A stretch of 5,246 nt of DNA, taken from contig PADE01000248.1 in NCBI GenBank assembly GCA_002702965.1, forward strand, positions 12,073 to 17,318. The letters run 5' to 3'. The stretch comes from Planctomycetaceae bacterium. Its GTDB lineage: Bacteria; Planctomycetota; Planctomycetia; Pirellulales; Pirellulaceae. Within the stretch, counting starts at the first letter, position 1, and each line of letters starts with the position of its first letter. The notes under the pieces are model-generated. The model was given only the letters and a program-made list of their open reading frames with translations. It did no database searches and was not told where the DNA came from. Shown in pieces: positions 1-5,246 of this stretch. Made by a program: the position numbers and the translations under genes.

Positions 1-818
1 TTCTCGACCAGTTCAATGAAGATCACGGCCGCTTGAGTCCCGTCGATTTCGAGCACTAGATTGACCAGGTCTTCGGTGTCGCTGGGGAGTGCCTGTAACC
101 GGTCGAAGTCTTTCTTGAGCACGTATGTATGGCCCAGTTTTCCATCGTTTTCCAGGTCGATGCGAGAGAGCACTTCACCGCGCAGTCTCATTCGGCCGTG
201 GGAATTGCGCTCGTACAATTCGCGGTAGATGTCCGCTGGGCGGGCACCCGCTTCGACTAGACGAGCCGCGATGTGATAGGTTTCGCTGCTGGTTGATTGA
301 AACCGGAACCAGCCGGTATCGGTCGACAGCGCGGCAAACAGCGGAGAGGCGATTTCGGGTGTCAGTGCGACTCCCAGATGGTCCGCCGCCTCGGCGACCA
401 GTCGTCCGGTCGCCTCCGCCGAGGTGTTCTTGAAGGGTTCGGCACCGAGATCATCCTGGCTGACGTGATGATCGAGAATGATCTTAGTGGCCGAGAGTGA
501 CCGCAGGACTTCCCCCATCGGGCCCAATTGCGCCCAGGCGCTCGTGTCCATGACCATCATGACATCGGTATCGTGAAGGTCATCGACTTGCACGTCGGAT
601 CCTAGTTCCATAATCCTTCGATGTGGGTCGATAAAAGACAAATTGGAAGGAGTCGCCTGCCCGTTGACGATTCGCGTCTGCTTTCCCAGTGCGTCGAGCA
701 GCCCGGCCATCCCCAGTTCGCTTCCCAGCGCATCGCAGTCCGGACGGATATGGCTGGTCAACAGAAACTGTTGATTCGCGTTCACGATTTCTACGAAACG
801 GGGCCAGTTAATGCTCAT
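1..818 (-). CDS. nrnA: DHH-family phosphoesterase, bifunctional oligoribonuclease / pAp phosphatase (NrnA-like), 3' end cut by window edge
   Basis: Enzymes of this family degrade 2-5 nt RNA fragments to mononucleotides and dephosphorylate 3'-phosphoadenosine 5'-phosphate in the cytoplasm, using Mn2+. I translated the minus strand from the ATG at 818 and found an open frame of 272 complete codons to the window edge. The DHH metal-site motifs are all visible: SHIRPDCDALGS (residues 22-33, with His23, Asp27 and Asp29), Asp91 in VMDTS, DHH at 116-118, and Asp167 in STDTGWFRF. The C-terminal DHHA1 part has begun (from about residue 205), but its glycine/histidine-rich substrate loop lies outside the window. 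Known members are about 320-340 residues, so roughly 50-70 residues are missing. The ATG at 818 is preferred because the protein aligns from there; a GTG 19 codons upstream in frame is possible but extends past the usual N-terminus. No good Shine-Dalgarno is seen. It lies 138 bp downstream of ribF on the same strand. Confidence 0.93.
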   Translation of the reverse strand, partial: MSINWPRFVEIVNANQQFLLTSHIRPDCDALGSELGMAGLLDALGKQTRIVNGQATPSNLSFIDPHRRIMELGSDVQVDDLHDTDVMMVMDTSAWAQLGPMGEVLRSLSATKIILDHHVSQDDLGAEPFKNTSAEATGRLVAEAADHLGVALTPEIASPLFAALSTDTGWFRFQSTSSETYHIAARLVEAGARPADIYRELYERNSHGRMRLRGEVLSRIDLENDGKLGHTYVLKKDFDRLQALPSDTEDLVNLVLEIDGTQAAVIFIELVE

Positions 819-956
819 GAAATGTCCGTTGTTTCGAGGGGACGTAGCAGCCGGTCTGAGTGTTTGCTTCACGACTCGGTTGCGGTAGTTGATTCACGTG
901 CTTGGACCGTTGCTGTTGTAGAAGCCGTCGGATCGCAGTTTGGGTAAGGCCTTGCG

Positions 957-1904
957 CTAGGGTGCCGTTGCTCGCGCGCATACGTGTTTCGTCTGTTCGA
1001 CGTCGCGGGCCAGCTGATCTTGCAGTTGAGAAACGGAAGCGAACACACATACGTCGCGCAGACGCTCCAGAAATTCGACTTCCAGCGGCTTACCATACAG
1101 CGAATCTGAGAATCCCAGCAGATGGCATTCTACTTTTAGTTCGTTTTCGTTGAATGTCGGGTTGGGGCCGATGTGGATTGCGGTATCCCAGCGCCCTTGA
1201 TCGAGGAAGGCTCGGCCCGCGTAGACACCTGGGGCCGGGCATAGCGTAGTGAGCGCCGTGATGTTCGCCGTGGGAAACCCGATGGTAGCGCCTCGGCGGG
1301 CACCCGGGGAGACGGTGCCACGGATCCGGTAGGGCTGAGTTAGCATCTTCCGGGCGGCCCCCACCTCACCCGTCTGGATCAGTTGGCGTAAGCGACTGCT
1401 CGACACCACCTCGCCGTTGGTTTTCAGAGGTTCCACGACACGCAGTGTAACGTGTGCGCTTCGACAAAGTTGCTTCAACAGATCGATGTCCCCTGAACGG
1501 TTTTTTCCAAAGAAGAAATTCGGGCCCTCGACGAGTACTTTGGCGGAGAGTTGCTCGACGATGATCGCCGTGAAGAATGATTCGGGACTGAGCTGCAGCA
1601 GTTTCCGGTCTGTCGGGTAGGCGATCATGGCATCGACGCCCAATTCCGCCAACAGCTCGGCTTTGCGGGTGGGCCAACTCAACGGGGTTGGCGTTTCTTG
1701 TGGGCGGAGGATCTGAACTGGGTGCGGTGAAAAAGTAAACACCACAGCGGGGCCTTCGACGCGGTCGGCCTGTCGTCTCAGTTCTTCGAGGATCAGCGCA
1801 TGCCCGTGGTGTACACCATCGAAGTTACCGATGGTGACCGCGCCGAGTCTTACCTCGTCCAGGTCCGGTTCTAGACTATGCAGCAACTTCACCGCAGATG
1901 GCAC
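957..1904 (-). CDS. ribF: Bifunctional riboflavin kinase / FAD synthetase
   Basis: RibF phosphorylates riboflavin to FMN and then adenylylates FMN to FAD in the cytoplasm. The 315-residue product matches the usual length (about 310 residues). The N-terminal FMN adenylyltransferase domain (about 18-180) shows the nucleotidyltransferase signature GNFDGVHHGH at 26-35, FGKNRSGD at 132-139 and VSSSRLRQLI at 167-176. The C-terminal kinase domain (about 190-305) shows GATIGFPTAN at 205-214 (the PTAN motif), GVYAG at 226-230 and KVECHLLGF at 257-265, where Glu259 is the expected catalytic base. The strand before it reads HIGPNPTF, where many homologues have NIGxRPTF, a mild variation. The start is GTG at 1904. 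The frame is open upstream only to a stop near 1958, with no ATG between. A second GTG at 1892 (residue 5) is possible. No Shine-Dalgarno is visible. No FMN riboswitch was found in the short leader. It is divergent from the SDR gene. Confidence 0.96.
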   Translation of the reverse strand: MPSAVKLLHSLEPDLDEVRLGAVTIGNFDGVHHGHALILEELRRQADRVEGPAVVFTFSPHPVQILRPQETPTPLSWPTRKAELLAELGVDAMIAYPTDRKLLQLSPESFFTAIIVEQLSAKVLVEGPNFFFGKNRSGDIDLLKQLCRSAHVTLRVVEPLKTNGEVVSSSRLRQLIQTGEVGAARKMLTQPYRIRGTVSPGARRGATIGFPTANITALTTLCPAPGVYAGRAFLDQGRWDTAIHIGPNPTFNENELKVECHLLGFSDSLYGKPLEVEFLERLRDVCVFASVSQLQDQLARDVEQTKHVCARATAP

Positions 1905-1960
1905 GCCACAACGAGGGAAGCATTGAGAAAACCGAAGGTGTCGTAGCAGAGAAGCTGCGT

Positions 1961-1990
1961 ATTATGACCTGTGGGTCCGCCGGTCAGCAA
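1961..1990 (-). promoter_or_regulatory. Candidate sigma70-type promoter for ribF
   Basis: On the minus strand, TTGCTG (1990-1985) is followed after 18 bp by CATAAT (1966-1961). CATAAT matches the -10 consensus at five of six positions; TTGCTG matches the -35 at only three. Transcription would begin near 1953, giving a leader of about 50 nt before the GTG at 1904. The spacing and position are right, but the -35 is weak and planctomycete promoters are poorly characterised. Confidence 0.4.
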
Positions 1991-2002
1991 CCGCAGGGAC
2001 CC
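1973..2002. repeat. Imperfect inverted repeat in the divergent ribF/SDR spacer
   Basis: GGGTCC (1973-1978) is complementary to GGACCC (1997-2002). Inside it, CGGT (1981-1984) pairs with ACCG (1990-1993) around a CAGCA loop, leaving a 2x3 internal loop. The repeat covers the candidate ribF -35 element, a position where a regulator could bind. It could equally be a chance structure in G+C-rich DNA. No run of T follows it on either strand, so a terminator is unlikely. Confidence 0.4.
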
Positions 2003-2014
2003 GACCCGGGCCCG

Positions 2015-2044
2015 CGGACACCGATCGGCCGATTGGGATAGAAT
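2015..2044 (+). promoter_or_regulatory. Candidate promoter for the SDR gene
   Basis: CGGACA (2015-2020; four of six -35 positions) and TAGAAT (2039-2044; five of six -10 positions) are separated by 18 bp. The predicted start near 2051 gives a leader of about 84 nt before the ATG at 2135. This is a weak match, chosen because it is the best one I see in the spacer on this strand. Confidence 0.3.
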
Positions 2045-2048
2045 CGGC
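2028..2048. repeat. Perfect 7-bp inverted repeat overlapping the candidate SDR -10 element
   Basis: GCCGATT (2028-2034) and AATCGGC (2042-2048) are exact reverse complements separated by a 7-nt spacer. The right arm overlaps the TAGAAT candidate -10. Immediately upstream is the 8-bp palindrome CCGATCGG (2021-2028), which repeats the CCGAT core, so CCGAT/ATCGG occurs several times within 28 bp. It could be an operator. No regulator gene is visible in the window. Confidence 0.45.
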
Positions 2049-2119
2049 GGTTGTGCGCGGGGTGCAGAAACAAGTCCGGGTTTGAGAATGCCGGATTTCC
2101 GCGAGATGGACACCTGACC

Positions 2120-2125
2120 GAGGAG
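2120..2125 (+). promoter_or_regulatory. Shine-Dalgarno site that fixes the SDR start
   Basis: GAGGAG lies 9 nt before the ATG at 2135. This selects that ATG over a TTG at 2051 in the same frame, which would add 28 residues without resemblance to the SDR fold. Confidence 0.75.
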
Positions 2126-2134
2126 AAACCAGCC

Positions 2135-2890
2135 ATGGATGAAGGTCTGGAAGGACGGACAGCGATCGTTACCGGCGGTTCCCGGGGGATCGGTCGCGCG
2201 ATCTGTCAGCGATTGGGGGAAGCGGGTGCGAATGTGGCGATCAACTATGTCCGCAGCGAGCACAGCGCCGAGGAGGTGGGGCAGATGGTCGAGTCGGCGG
2301 GCGGAAAAGCCCATTTGGTGCGTGCCGATGTCTCTTCCGAAGAGGAAGTCGACACGATGGTGACCGAGGTGCAGCGGCGTTTTGGACCGGTGGAGTTGCT
2401 GGTCAACAATGCCGGTGTGTTCGATTACGTGGGGCACGACGAGACCACGCCAGCGCTCTGGCAGCGGGCACTGGATATCAACCTGACCGGGGCCTTTCTG
2501 GTTACCTGGGCGGTTAAATCGGAGATGATCGAACGCCGCTTCGGACGGATCGTCAACGTCTCGTCGATCGCCGGTTTGCGGGCTCGCCCGATGTCGATTG
2601 CTTACGCTGCGAGCAAAGCCGGGTTGATCGGTTTCACCAAGAGCTTGGCCGAAGCGGTGGCGCCGTTTGATGTCCGCGTCAACGCGGTAGCGCCGGGGCT
2701 CATCGCTACCGAGATTCTCGACGGCGTCGCGGAGCAGCAACTGCAAGACATCATCGCGGCCACCCCTATTCCACGTATCGGTGACCCCGCCGAAGTCGCC
2801 GAGATGGTAGTTTTTTTGCTCTCGGACCGCGCCAGCTTTACCACGGGCCAGACGATCGTGACCAGTGGTGGTCGCGTGCTACTGCCCTAA
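2135..2890 (+). CDS. Short-chain dehydrogenase/reductase, FabG-like (3-oxoacyl-ACP reductase type)
   Basis: This is a classical SDR of 251 residues, the normal length for the family, predicted to be cytosolic and NAD(P)(H)-dependent. The Rossmann cofactor motif TGGSRGIG is at 13-20. Arg17 and Arg40 at the end of the second strand favour NADPH, as in FabG. Asp65-Val66 touches the adenine, and NNAG is at 91-94. The catalytic tetrad is complete: Asn116, Ser144, Tyr157 and Lys161 (YAASK). The N-A-V-A-P-G segment (183-188) and the C-terminal FLLSDRASFTTGQ segment also fit FabG-type enzymes. The usual 'DGG' near the C-terminus reads SGG here, followed by RVLLP. The closest class is 3-oxoacyl-ACP reductase, but related enzymes act on sugars, steroids or other ketones, and there is no fatty-acid gene nearby to decide. 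ATG start with a good Shine-Dalgarno; divergent from ribF. Function class is sure, substrate is not. Confidence 0.93.
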   Translation: MDEGLEGRTAIVTGGSRGIGRAICQRLGEAGANVAINYVRSEHSAEEVGQMVESAGGKAHLVRADVSSEEEVDTMVTEVQRRFGPVELLVNNAGVFDYVGHDETTPALWQRALDINLTGAFLVTWAVKSEMIERRFGRIVNVSSIAGLRARPMSIAYAASKAGLIGFTKSLAEAVAPFDVRVNAVAPGLIATEILDGVAEQQLQDIIAATPIPRIGDPAEVAEMVVFLLSDRASFTTGQTIVTSGGRVLLP

Positions 2891-2938
2891 AGTTGCGTTG
2901 CTGCCCTGAAGCTACGTTGCTGTCTTGAAGACTCGGTG
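2882..2938 (+). repeat. Three tandem imperfect 19-bp repeats over the SDR stop codon
   Basis: Units are 2882-2900, 2901-2919 and 2920-2938, of the form CTGCCCTGAAGCTACGTTG. Units 1 and 2 agree at 16 of 19 positions, units 2 and 3 at 13 of 19. The first unit contains the last SDR codons and the TAA stop (2888-2890). The pattern suggests local duplication of the gene's 3' end followed by decay. No role is evident. Confidence 0.65.
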
Positions 2939-2940
2939 TC

Positions 2941-2994
2941 GGCAAATCATCGGCGGAGATAACTGGCAAAATGCAATTATCCGTCACATTTGCC
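2941..2994. promoter_or_regulatory. Three GGCAAA sites at 24-bp intervals, possible operator array
   Basis: GGCAAA occurs at 2941-2946 and 2965-2970 on the plus strand and as TTTGCC at 2989-2994. Starts are exactly 24 bp apart. The outer pair extends to GGCAAAT/ATTTGCC, a 7-bp inverted repeat. Within it, GATAA (2958-2962) and TTATC (2977-2981) form a second nested inverted repeat. The block ends about 50 bp upstream of the -35 of the TPR-gene promoter, a usual place for activator sites. It could alternatively fold as a hairpin in the SDR transcript, but there is no T-run after it. The regulator is unknown. Confidence 0.4.
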
Positions 2995-3045
2995 AACGAG
3001 CCTTCGCTGGTAACTCATTGACGCGGGAAAAATATCCGGCGTACT

Positions 3046-3075
3046 TTGACAAGCGACCGAACAAGCAGAGATAAT
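3046..3075 (+). promoter_or_regulatory. Strong sigma70-like promoter for the TPR gene
   Basis: TTGACA (3046-3051, six of six) and GATAAT (3070-3075, five of six) are 18 bp apart. Transcription would start near 3082, leaving a leader of about 39 nt before the TTG start at 3121. It is the best promoter match seen in the window. It lies inside the upstream extension of the same frame, which begins with the TTG of this very -35 box, so the extension is unlikely to be translated from this promoter. Confidence 0.65.
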
Positions 3076-3109
3076 CAAACGATAAGAAACTCTGCGTTTT
3101 CGCCTTTGT

Positions 3110-3113
3110 GGAG
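3110..3113 (+). promoter_or_regulatory. Shine-Dalgarno site deciding the TTG start of the TPR gene
   Basis: GGAG lies 7 nt before the TTG at 3121. Other in-frame TTG codons at 3106 and 3115 have no such site at a suitable distance, and no ATG occurs in frame before residue 78. Confidence 0.6.
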
Positions 3114-3120
3114 CTTGGTA

Positions 3121-4680
3121 TTGTCCACTCACCCCGCCCCGAATAAATCCGAAGACACGGACACGGCACCAGCCGAGTCGGAACATACCTCGCGTGTCGA
3201 GGTGCCCGACGACCGTTCGCTGACAACCGATGCCACGGCGGACGTTGACCTGGTCGTTCCGGCGGTGGACGACGCGGCCACCGAGCATTTCGGGACCGAA
3301 ACCCCGGTCCCGAAACAGGTGTTCGGGGTCTCGCTGGTTTCGCTTTGTTGCATGTTGGTGTTCGGTGGCGCCGCGGTCGGCGGCGGCATCTTTGTGTCTA
3401 TCTGGTTGAAGGAAATGCCTTTGCGCAGAGTGGCGGCGGCGCTGGACCAAGCTGAGCCGGACGCGGAGATCGCCCTGTTCGAGGTCGAGGAGTTCCTGAA
3501 CGATCAACCGGAGCATCCCCGGGCGATGGCACTCCGAGCGAGGGCGCTGATCGAGCTCGCGCGGGACGAGAACGACTCCAGTGTCAGGATGCAGATGGGC
3601 ACCGAAGCGCTCCGGTTGTTCGAACTGGTGAAGGCCAGTGACTCGGCTGAATTGTACGCCTGGGCACAGGCGTTGGGGATGACGCAACAGTGGTCGTCTG
3701 CGGTGTCACTCCTCAAACAGGTCGTCATCAACGACCCCGCAAACGCAAACGCTTGGTACGAATTGACGACCTGCCGCATTCAACTGGGTGATTTTTCGTC
3801 CGCGCTCGAATCGGCGCAGCGGTTGGGTGAATTCCCCGAGATGAAGATGCGCAGCTACTATCTGCAGGCGTCGGTGTTTTCCGACACGAACGATTCTGAG
3901 AAGGCGGAGGAGTTTTTCGCGAGGATTTTGGATGAGGTGTCCACCAGTTCTGACACGACTCTGGAATACGAAGATCTGGTAAAAGAGCTGGACAAGGTAC
4001 TTCCGGTTCCCGCGTTTGTGTTCTTTTTGGACTACGGTCGAACGCTGCTTGACCAACAGAAACCACGCGTGGCGATCCGCCAAATTGCGATCGGAATCGA
4101 ATCCCAGCGAGTCGCCCTGGGTATGCCTACCCCGGAAGCTTGCGTGCTGATGGGGAACGCGGCCGAGCAGGTCGGAAACCTAGATGGGGCGGTTCGTTTT
4201 TGGGACCAGGCGTTGCAGTTGGATCCGAGCCATTTCCCGGCCCGGGAATTGCTGGCCAACGCTGCCCTCAAGAAAGGGGATGCCAAGCAGGCGTTGGAGT
4301 GGATCAAGCCGATGGAGCCGCAGGATCGCCGTCTGCCCTACAGTTCTGCCTATCTGTTTCAGCGGGTCTACGGGTTCTTGGGAAATCAGGAAGCGGCCGA
4401 AAAGTGGCAGCGGGTCGCCGAAGAGCGTCGCGAATACGAGAAACGCCAGACTGCGCTGAGGCGGCTGATGGTGGATAAACCGAAATCTCACGGCGCCAAG
4501 GTGGTGCGGGCCCACTTTTTCTTCACGCGCGGCAACGTCTTGCAAGCCAAGATGCTCTTTGAGGAACTGAATCGCGAGGATCCCAAGGATCAGTTTGTGC
4601 TCGACTGTCTGGCTTCGATCAACGATAAGGAGAAGCCGTTTCCATCGCTGGATCAGTTGCCGATCGATACACAGTTCTAG
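3121..4680 (+). CDS. Single-pass membrane protein with tetratricopeptide repeats, function unknown
   Basis: The product has 519 residues when started at the TTG at 3121, supported by the GGAG site and the promoter just upstream. Residues 1-64 are acidic, rich in Asp, Glu, Thr, Pro and Ala, and probably disordered. One hydrophobic segment follows (about 67-96, small-residue rich with GGAAVGGG). The rest is helical repeats of TPR type. The clearest unit is 338-370 (GNAAEQVGNLDGAVRFWDQA followed by LQLDP). Others are at about 179-208, 209-240, 241-273, 371-401, 406-441 and 457-490, and a likely degenerate one at 107-150. TPR arrays bind partner proteins, so a scaffold or assembly role is a reasonable guess, but no catalytic motif is seen. 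Topology is unclear: one Lys before the segment, Lys97, Arg102 and Arg103 after it, so the positive-inside rule may place the repeats in the cytoplasm. The gene stands alone between two spacers. Confidence 0.85.
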   Translation: MSTHPAPNKSEDTDTAPAESEHTSRVEVPDDRSLTTDATADVDLVVPAVDDAATEHFGTETPVPKQVFGVSLVSLCCMLVFGGAAVGGGIFVSIWLKEMPLRRVAAALDQAEPDAEIALFEVEEFLNDQPEHPRAMALRARALIELARDENDSSVRMQMGTEALRLFELVKASDSAELYAWAQALGMTQQWSSAVSLLKQVVINDPANANAWYELTTCRIQLGDFSSALESAQRLGEFPEMKMRSYYLQASVFSDTNDSEKAEEFFARILDEVSTSSDTTLEYEDLVKELDKVLPVPAFVFFLDYGRTLLDQQKPRVAIRQIAIGIESQRVALGMPTPEACVLMGNAAEQVGNLDGAVRFWDQALQLDPSHFPARELLANAALKKGDAKQALEWIKPMEPQDRRLPYSSAYLFQRVYGFLGNQEAAEKWQRVAEERREYEKRQTALRRLMVDKPKSHGAKVVRAHFFFTRGNVLQAKMLFEELNREDPKDQFVLDCLASINDKEKPFPSLDQLPIDTQF

Positions 4681-4692
4681 TTGCCGTCGAAG

Positions 4693-4719
4693 GGGCTTGC
4701 CCGCGAAACGCGCAAGTCC
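4693..4719 (+). terminator. Stable hairpin downstream of the TPR gene, possible terminator without T-run
   Basis: GGGCTTGC (4693-4700) pairs with GCAAGTCC (4712-4719), with one G-T pair. An inner GCG/CGC stem (4703-4705 and 4709-4711) closes an AAA loop after a 2-nt bulge on the left arm. It begins 13 bp after the TAG at 4678-4680. No run of T follows, so intrinsic termination is doubtful; it may protect the 3' end or assist termination by Rho. Confidence 0.4.
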
Positions 4720-4840
4720 GCTTGGCGTGGTCTTGGCCGGTCTCCCGTATATTGTCTGCTGCTCGCGTTTTGTTGGTTCGGCGATTGGATTTCTTTGATC
4801 GACCGCTACGAGGTTGCGAGAACTGAGCGGCGCTCCCCAT

Positions 4841-4844
4841 AAGG
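4841..4844 (+). promoter_or_regulatory. Weak Shine-Dalgarno site before the last gene
   Basis: AAGG, 9 nt before the ATG at 4854, supports that start. No convincing -35/-10 pair was found in the 173-bp spacer, although TATATT at 4748-4753 could be a -10 element. Confidence 0.4.
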
Positions 4845-4853
4845 CGTCTGTTT

Positions 4854-5246
4854 ATGAACAATCGGCCGACGTTGCGTCCGTTACTTGTGGTCGTCATTCC
4901 GCTCACACTGATGCTTGTGATGGGCGCGGCGATCTTCCTGTTTTCCGCCGGCGGCATGCAGCGAGTGAATGACTTTCTTCTCTTTCGCCCACCGCTGGTG
5001 CGCGCCGAAGGGTTGGTTCTGCTCGCCGGAAAACGGCTCCCTACGGGCCAGATCACTACCACGATTCCGGATGACCCGTCGATTCCCGGCGCGGTGGGGT
5101 TTATCGATATTGCTGGACACTTTGTCTTACAGACGCTCATCGATGGGACACTGACCGATGGTGCGTACCAGGGAACGCACAAGGTGACCGTCACGGCGCA
5201 CGACAATTTGGGTGATGAGCCTAGGTTAATGACGCCGGAGAAATAC
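4854..5246 (+). CDS. Membrane-anchored protein with a carboxypeptidase-regulatory-like beta domain, 3' end cut by window edge
   Basis: The frame is open for 131 codons from the ATG at 4854 to the last base of the window. The N-terminus (MNNRPTLRP) is positively charged and followed by a hydrophobic segment at about 10-31 with no lipobox cysteine close behind, so it looks like a signal anchor rather than a lipoprotein signal. Arginines at 4 and 8 predict the N-terminus inside and the rest outside the membrane. From residue 51 the sequence follows the pattern of planctomycete carboxypeptidase-regulatory-like (transthyretin-fold) proteins: 'EGLVLLAGKRLPTGQIT', an Asp/Pro-rich stretch with IPDDPSIPG, 'GFIDIAGHFVLQT', 'DGAYQGTHKVTVTA', and then LMTPEKY at the cut edge, where relatives continue with an Asp/Asn-Pro-x-Thr-Ser segment. 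These proteins are numerous in the phylum and their function is unknown. Assignment is from remembered family patterns, not a search. Confidence 0.7.
   Translation, partial: MNNRPTLRPLLVVVIPLTLMLVMGAAIFLFSAGGMQRVNDFLLFRPPLVRAEGLVLLAGKRLPTGQITTTIPDDPSIPGAVGFIDIAGHFVLQTLIDGTLTDGAYQGTHKVTVTAHDNLGDEPRLMTPEKY

Noticed and set aside
819..956. A small gene or structured RNA between ribF and nrnA
   Set aside because: The frames here are short, broken by stops, and no stable hairpin, promoter or known RNA pattern was recognised.
1905..1960. FMN riboswitch in the ribF leader
   Set aside because: The candidate leader is only about 50 nt and lacks the conserved RFN blocks, which need more than 100 nt.
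2051..2134. Longer N-terminus for the SDR from a TTG at 2051
   Set aside because: The added 28 residues do not resemble the family and lack a Shine-Dalgarno, whereas the ATG at 2135 has GAGGAG 9 nt upstream.
1889..2746. Open frame of 285 codons on the minus strand opposite the SDR gene
   Set aside because: It is antisense to an SDR with all catalytic motifs in place, and its translation is rich in Arg, His and Pro with no recognisable domain, typical of the shadow of a G+C-rich gene.
2811..2817. Run of seven T within the SDR gene as a frameshift or terminator signal
   Set aside because: The frame reads normally through it (Val-Val-Phe-Leu-Leu in a conserved helix) and no hairpin precedes it.
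2963..2984. Sigma54 promoter suggested by TGGCA at 2964
   Set aside because: The required GC dinucleotide 12 bp after the GG is TT here, and the minus-strand copy at 2994 also fails.
2977..3687. Open frame of 236 codons on the minus strand opposite the TPR gene
   Set aside because: The translation has the Arg/His/Gln-rich composition of an antisense shadow, and the plus strand carries the promoter, ribosome binding site and repeat protein.
4619..5206. Open frame of 195 codons on the minus strand at the right end
   Set aside because: It is antisense to the end of the TPR gene and to the last gene, low in complexity (Ser, Arg, Thr rich), and matches no family I recognise. The plus-strand frame has a coherent signal anchor and domain.

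Overview
The window (about 60% G+C by eye) looks like ordinary chromosomal DNA of a planctomycete, probably of the Pirellulales / Rhodopirellula type. This is inference. It rests on the base composition, the GTG and TTG starts, Shine-Dalgarno sites on only some genes, wide spacers, and a membrane-anchored protein of the carboxypeptidase-regulatory-like type that is abundant in that phylum. No phage, insertion sequence, CRISPR array, tRNA or rRNA was seen.

Layout. The left part (1-1904) is on the minus strand. It holds ribF (FMN/FAD synthesis), followed 138 bp downstream by a DHH-family nanoRNase/pAp phosphatase (nrnA) that runs off the left edge. A 230-bp divergent spacer (1905-2134) carries candidate promoters for both directions and two inverted repeats. 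To its right, on the plus strand, lie a complete short-chain dehydrogenase/reductase of FabG type (2135-2890), a spacer of 230 bp rich in small repeats, and a strong sigma70-like promoter. That promoter drives a 519-residue single-pass membrane protein with tetratricopeptide repeats (3121-4680). After a spacer with a stable hairpin comes the start of a membrane-anchored protein with a carboxypeptidase-regulatory-like beta domain (4854 to the right edge).

How they work together. RibF and NrnA are housekeeping enzymes of cofactor synthesis and RNA/nucleotide turnover. Their genes are neighbours in many bacteria (the rbfA-nrnA-truB-ribF region), but here the order is ribF then nrnA and truB is not between them. 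The SDR, TPR and beta-domain genes are each separated by spacers of 170 to 230 bp and are probably independent transcription units. Nothing in the window ties them into one pathway.

I did not find an evident new biological system. The observations most worth checking are regulatory: three GGCAAA half-sites spaced exactly 24 bp apart upstream of the TPR promoter, a three-copy 19-bp tandem repeat that begins over the SDR stop codon, and a consensus promoter lying inside the longest reading of the TPR frame, which moves its start to a TTG at 3121.
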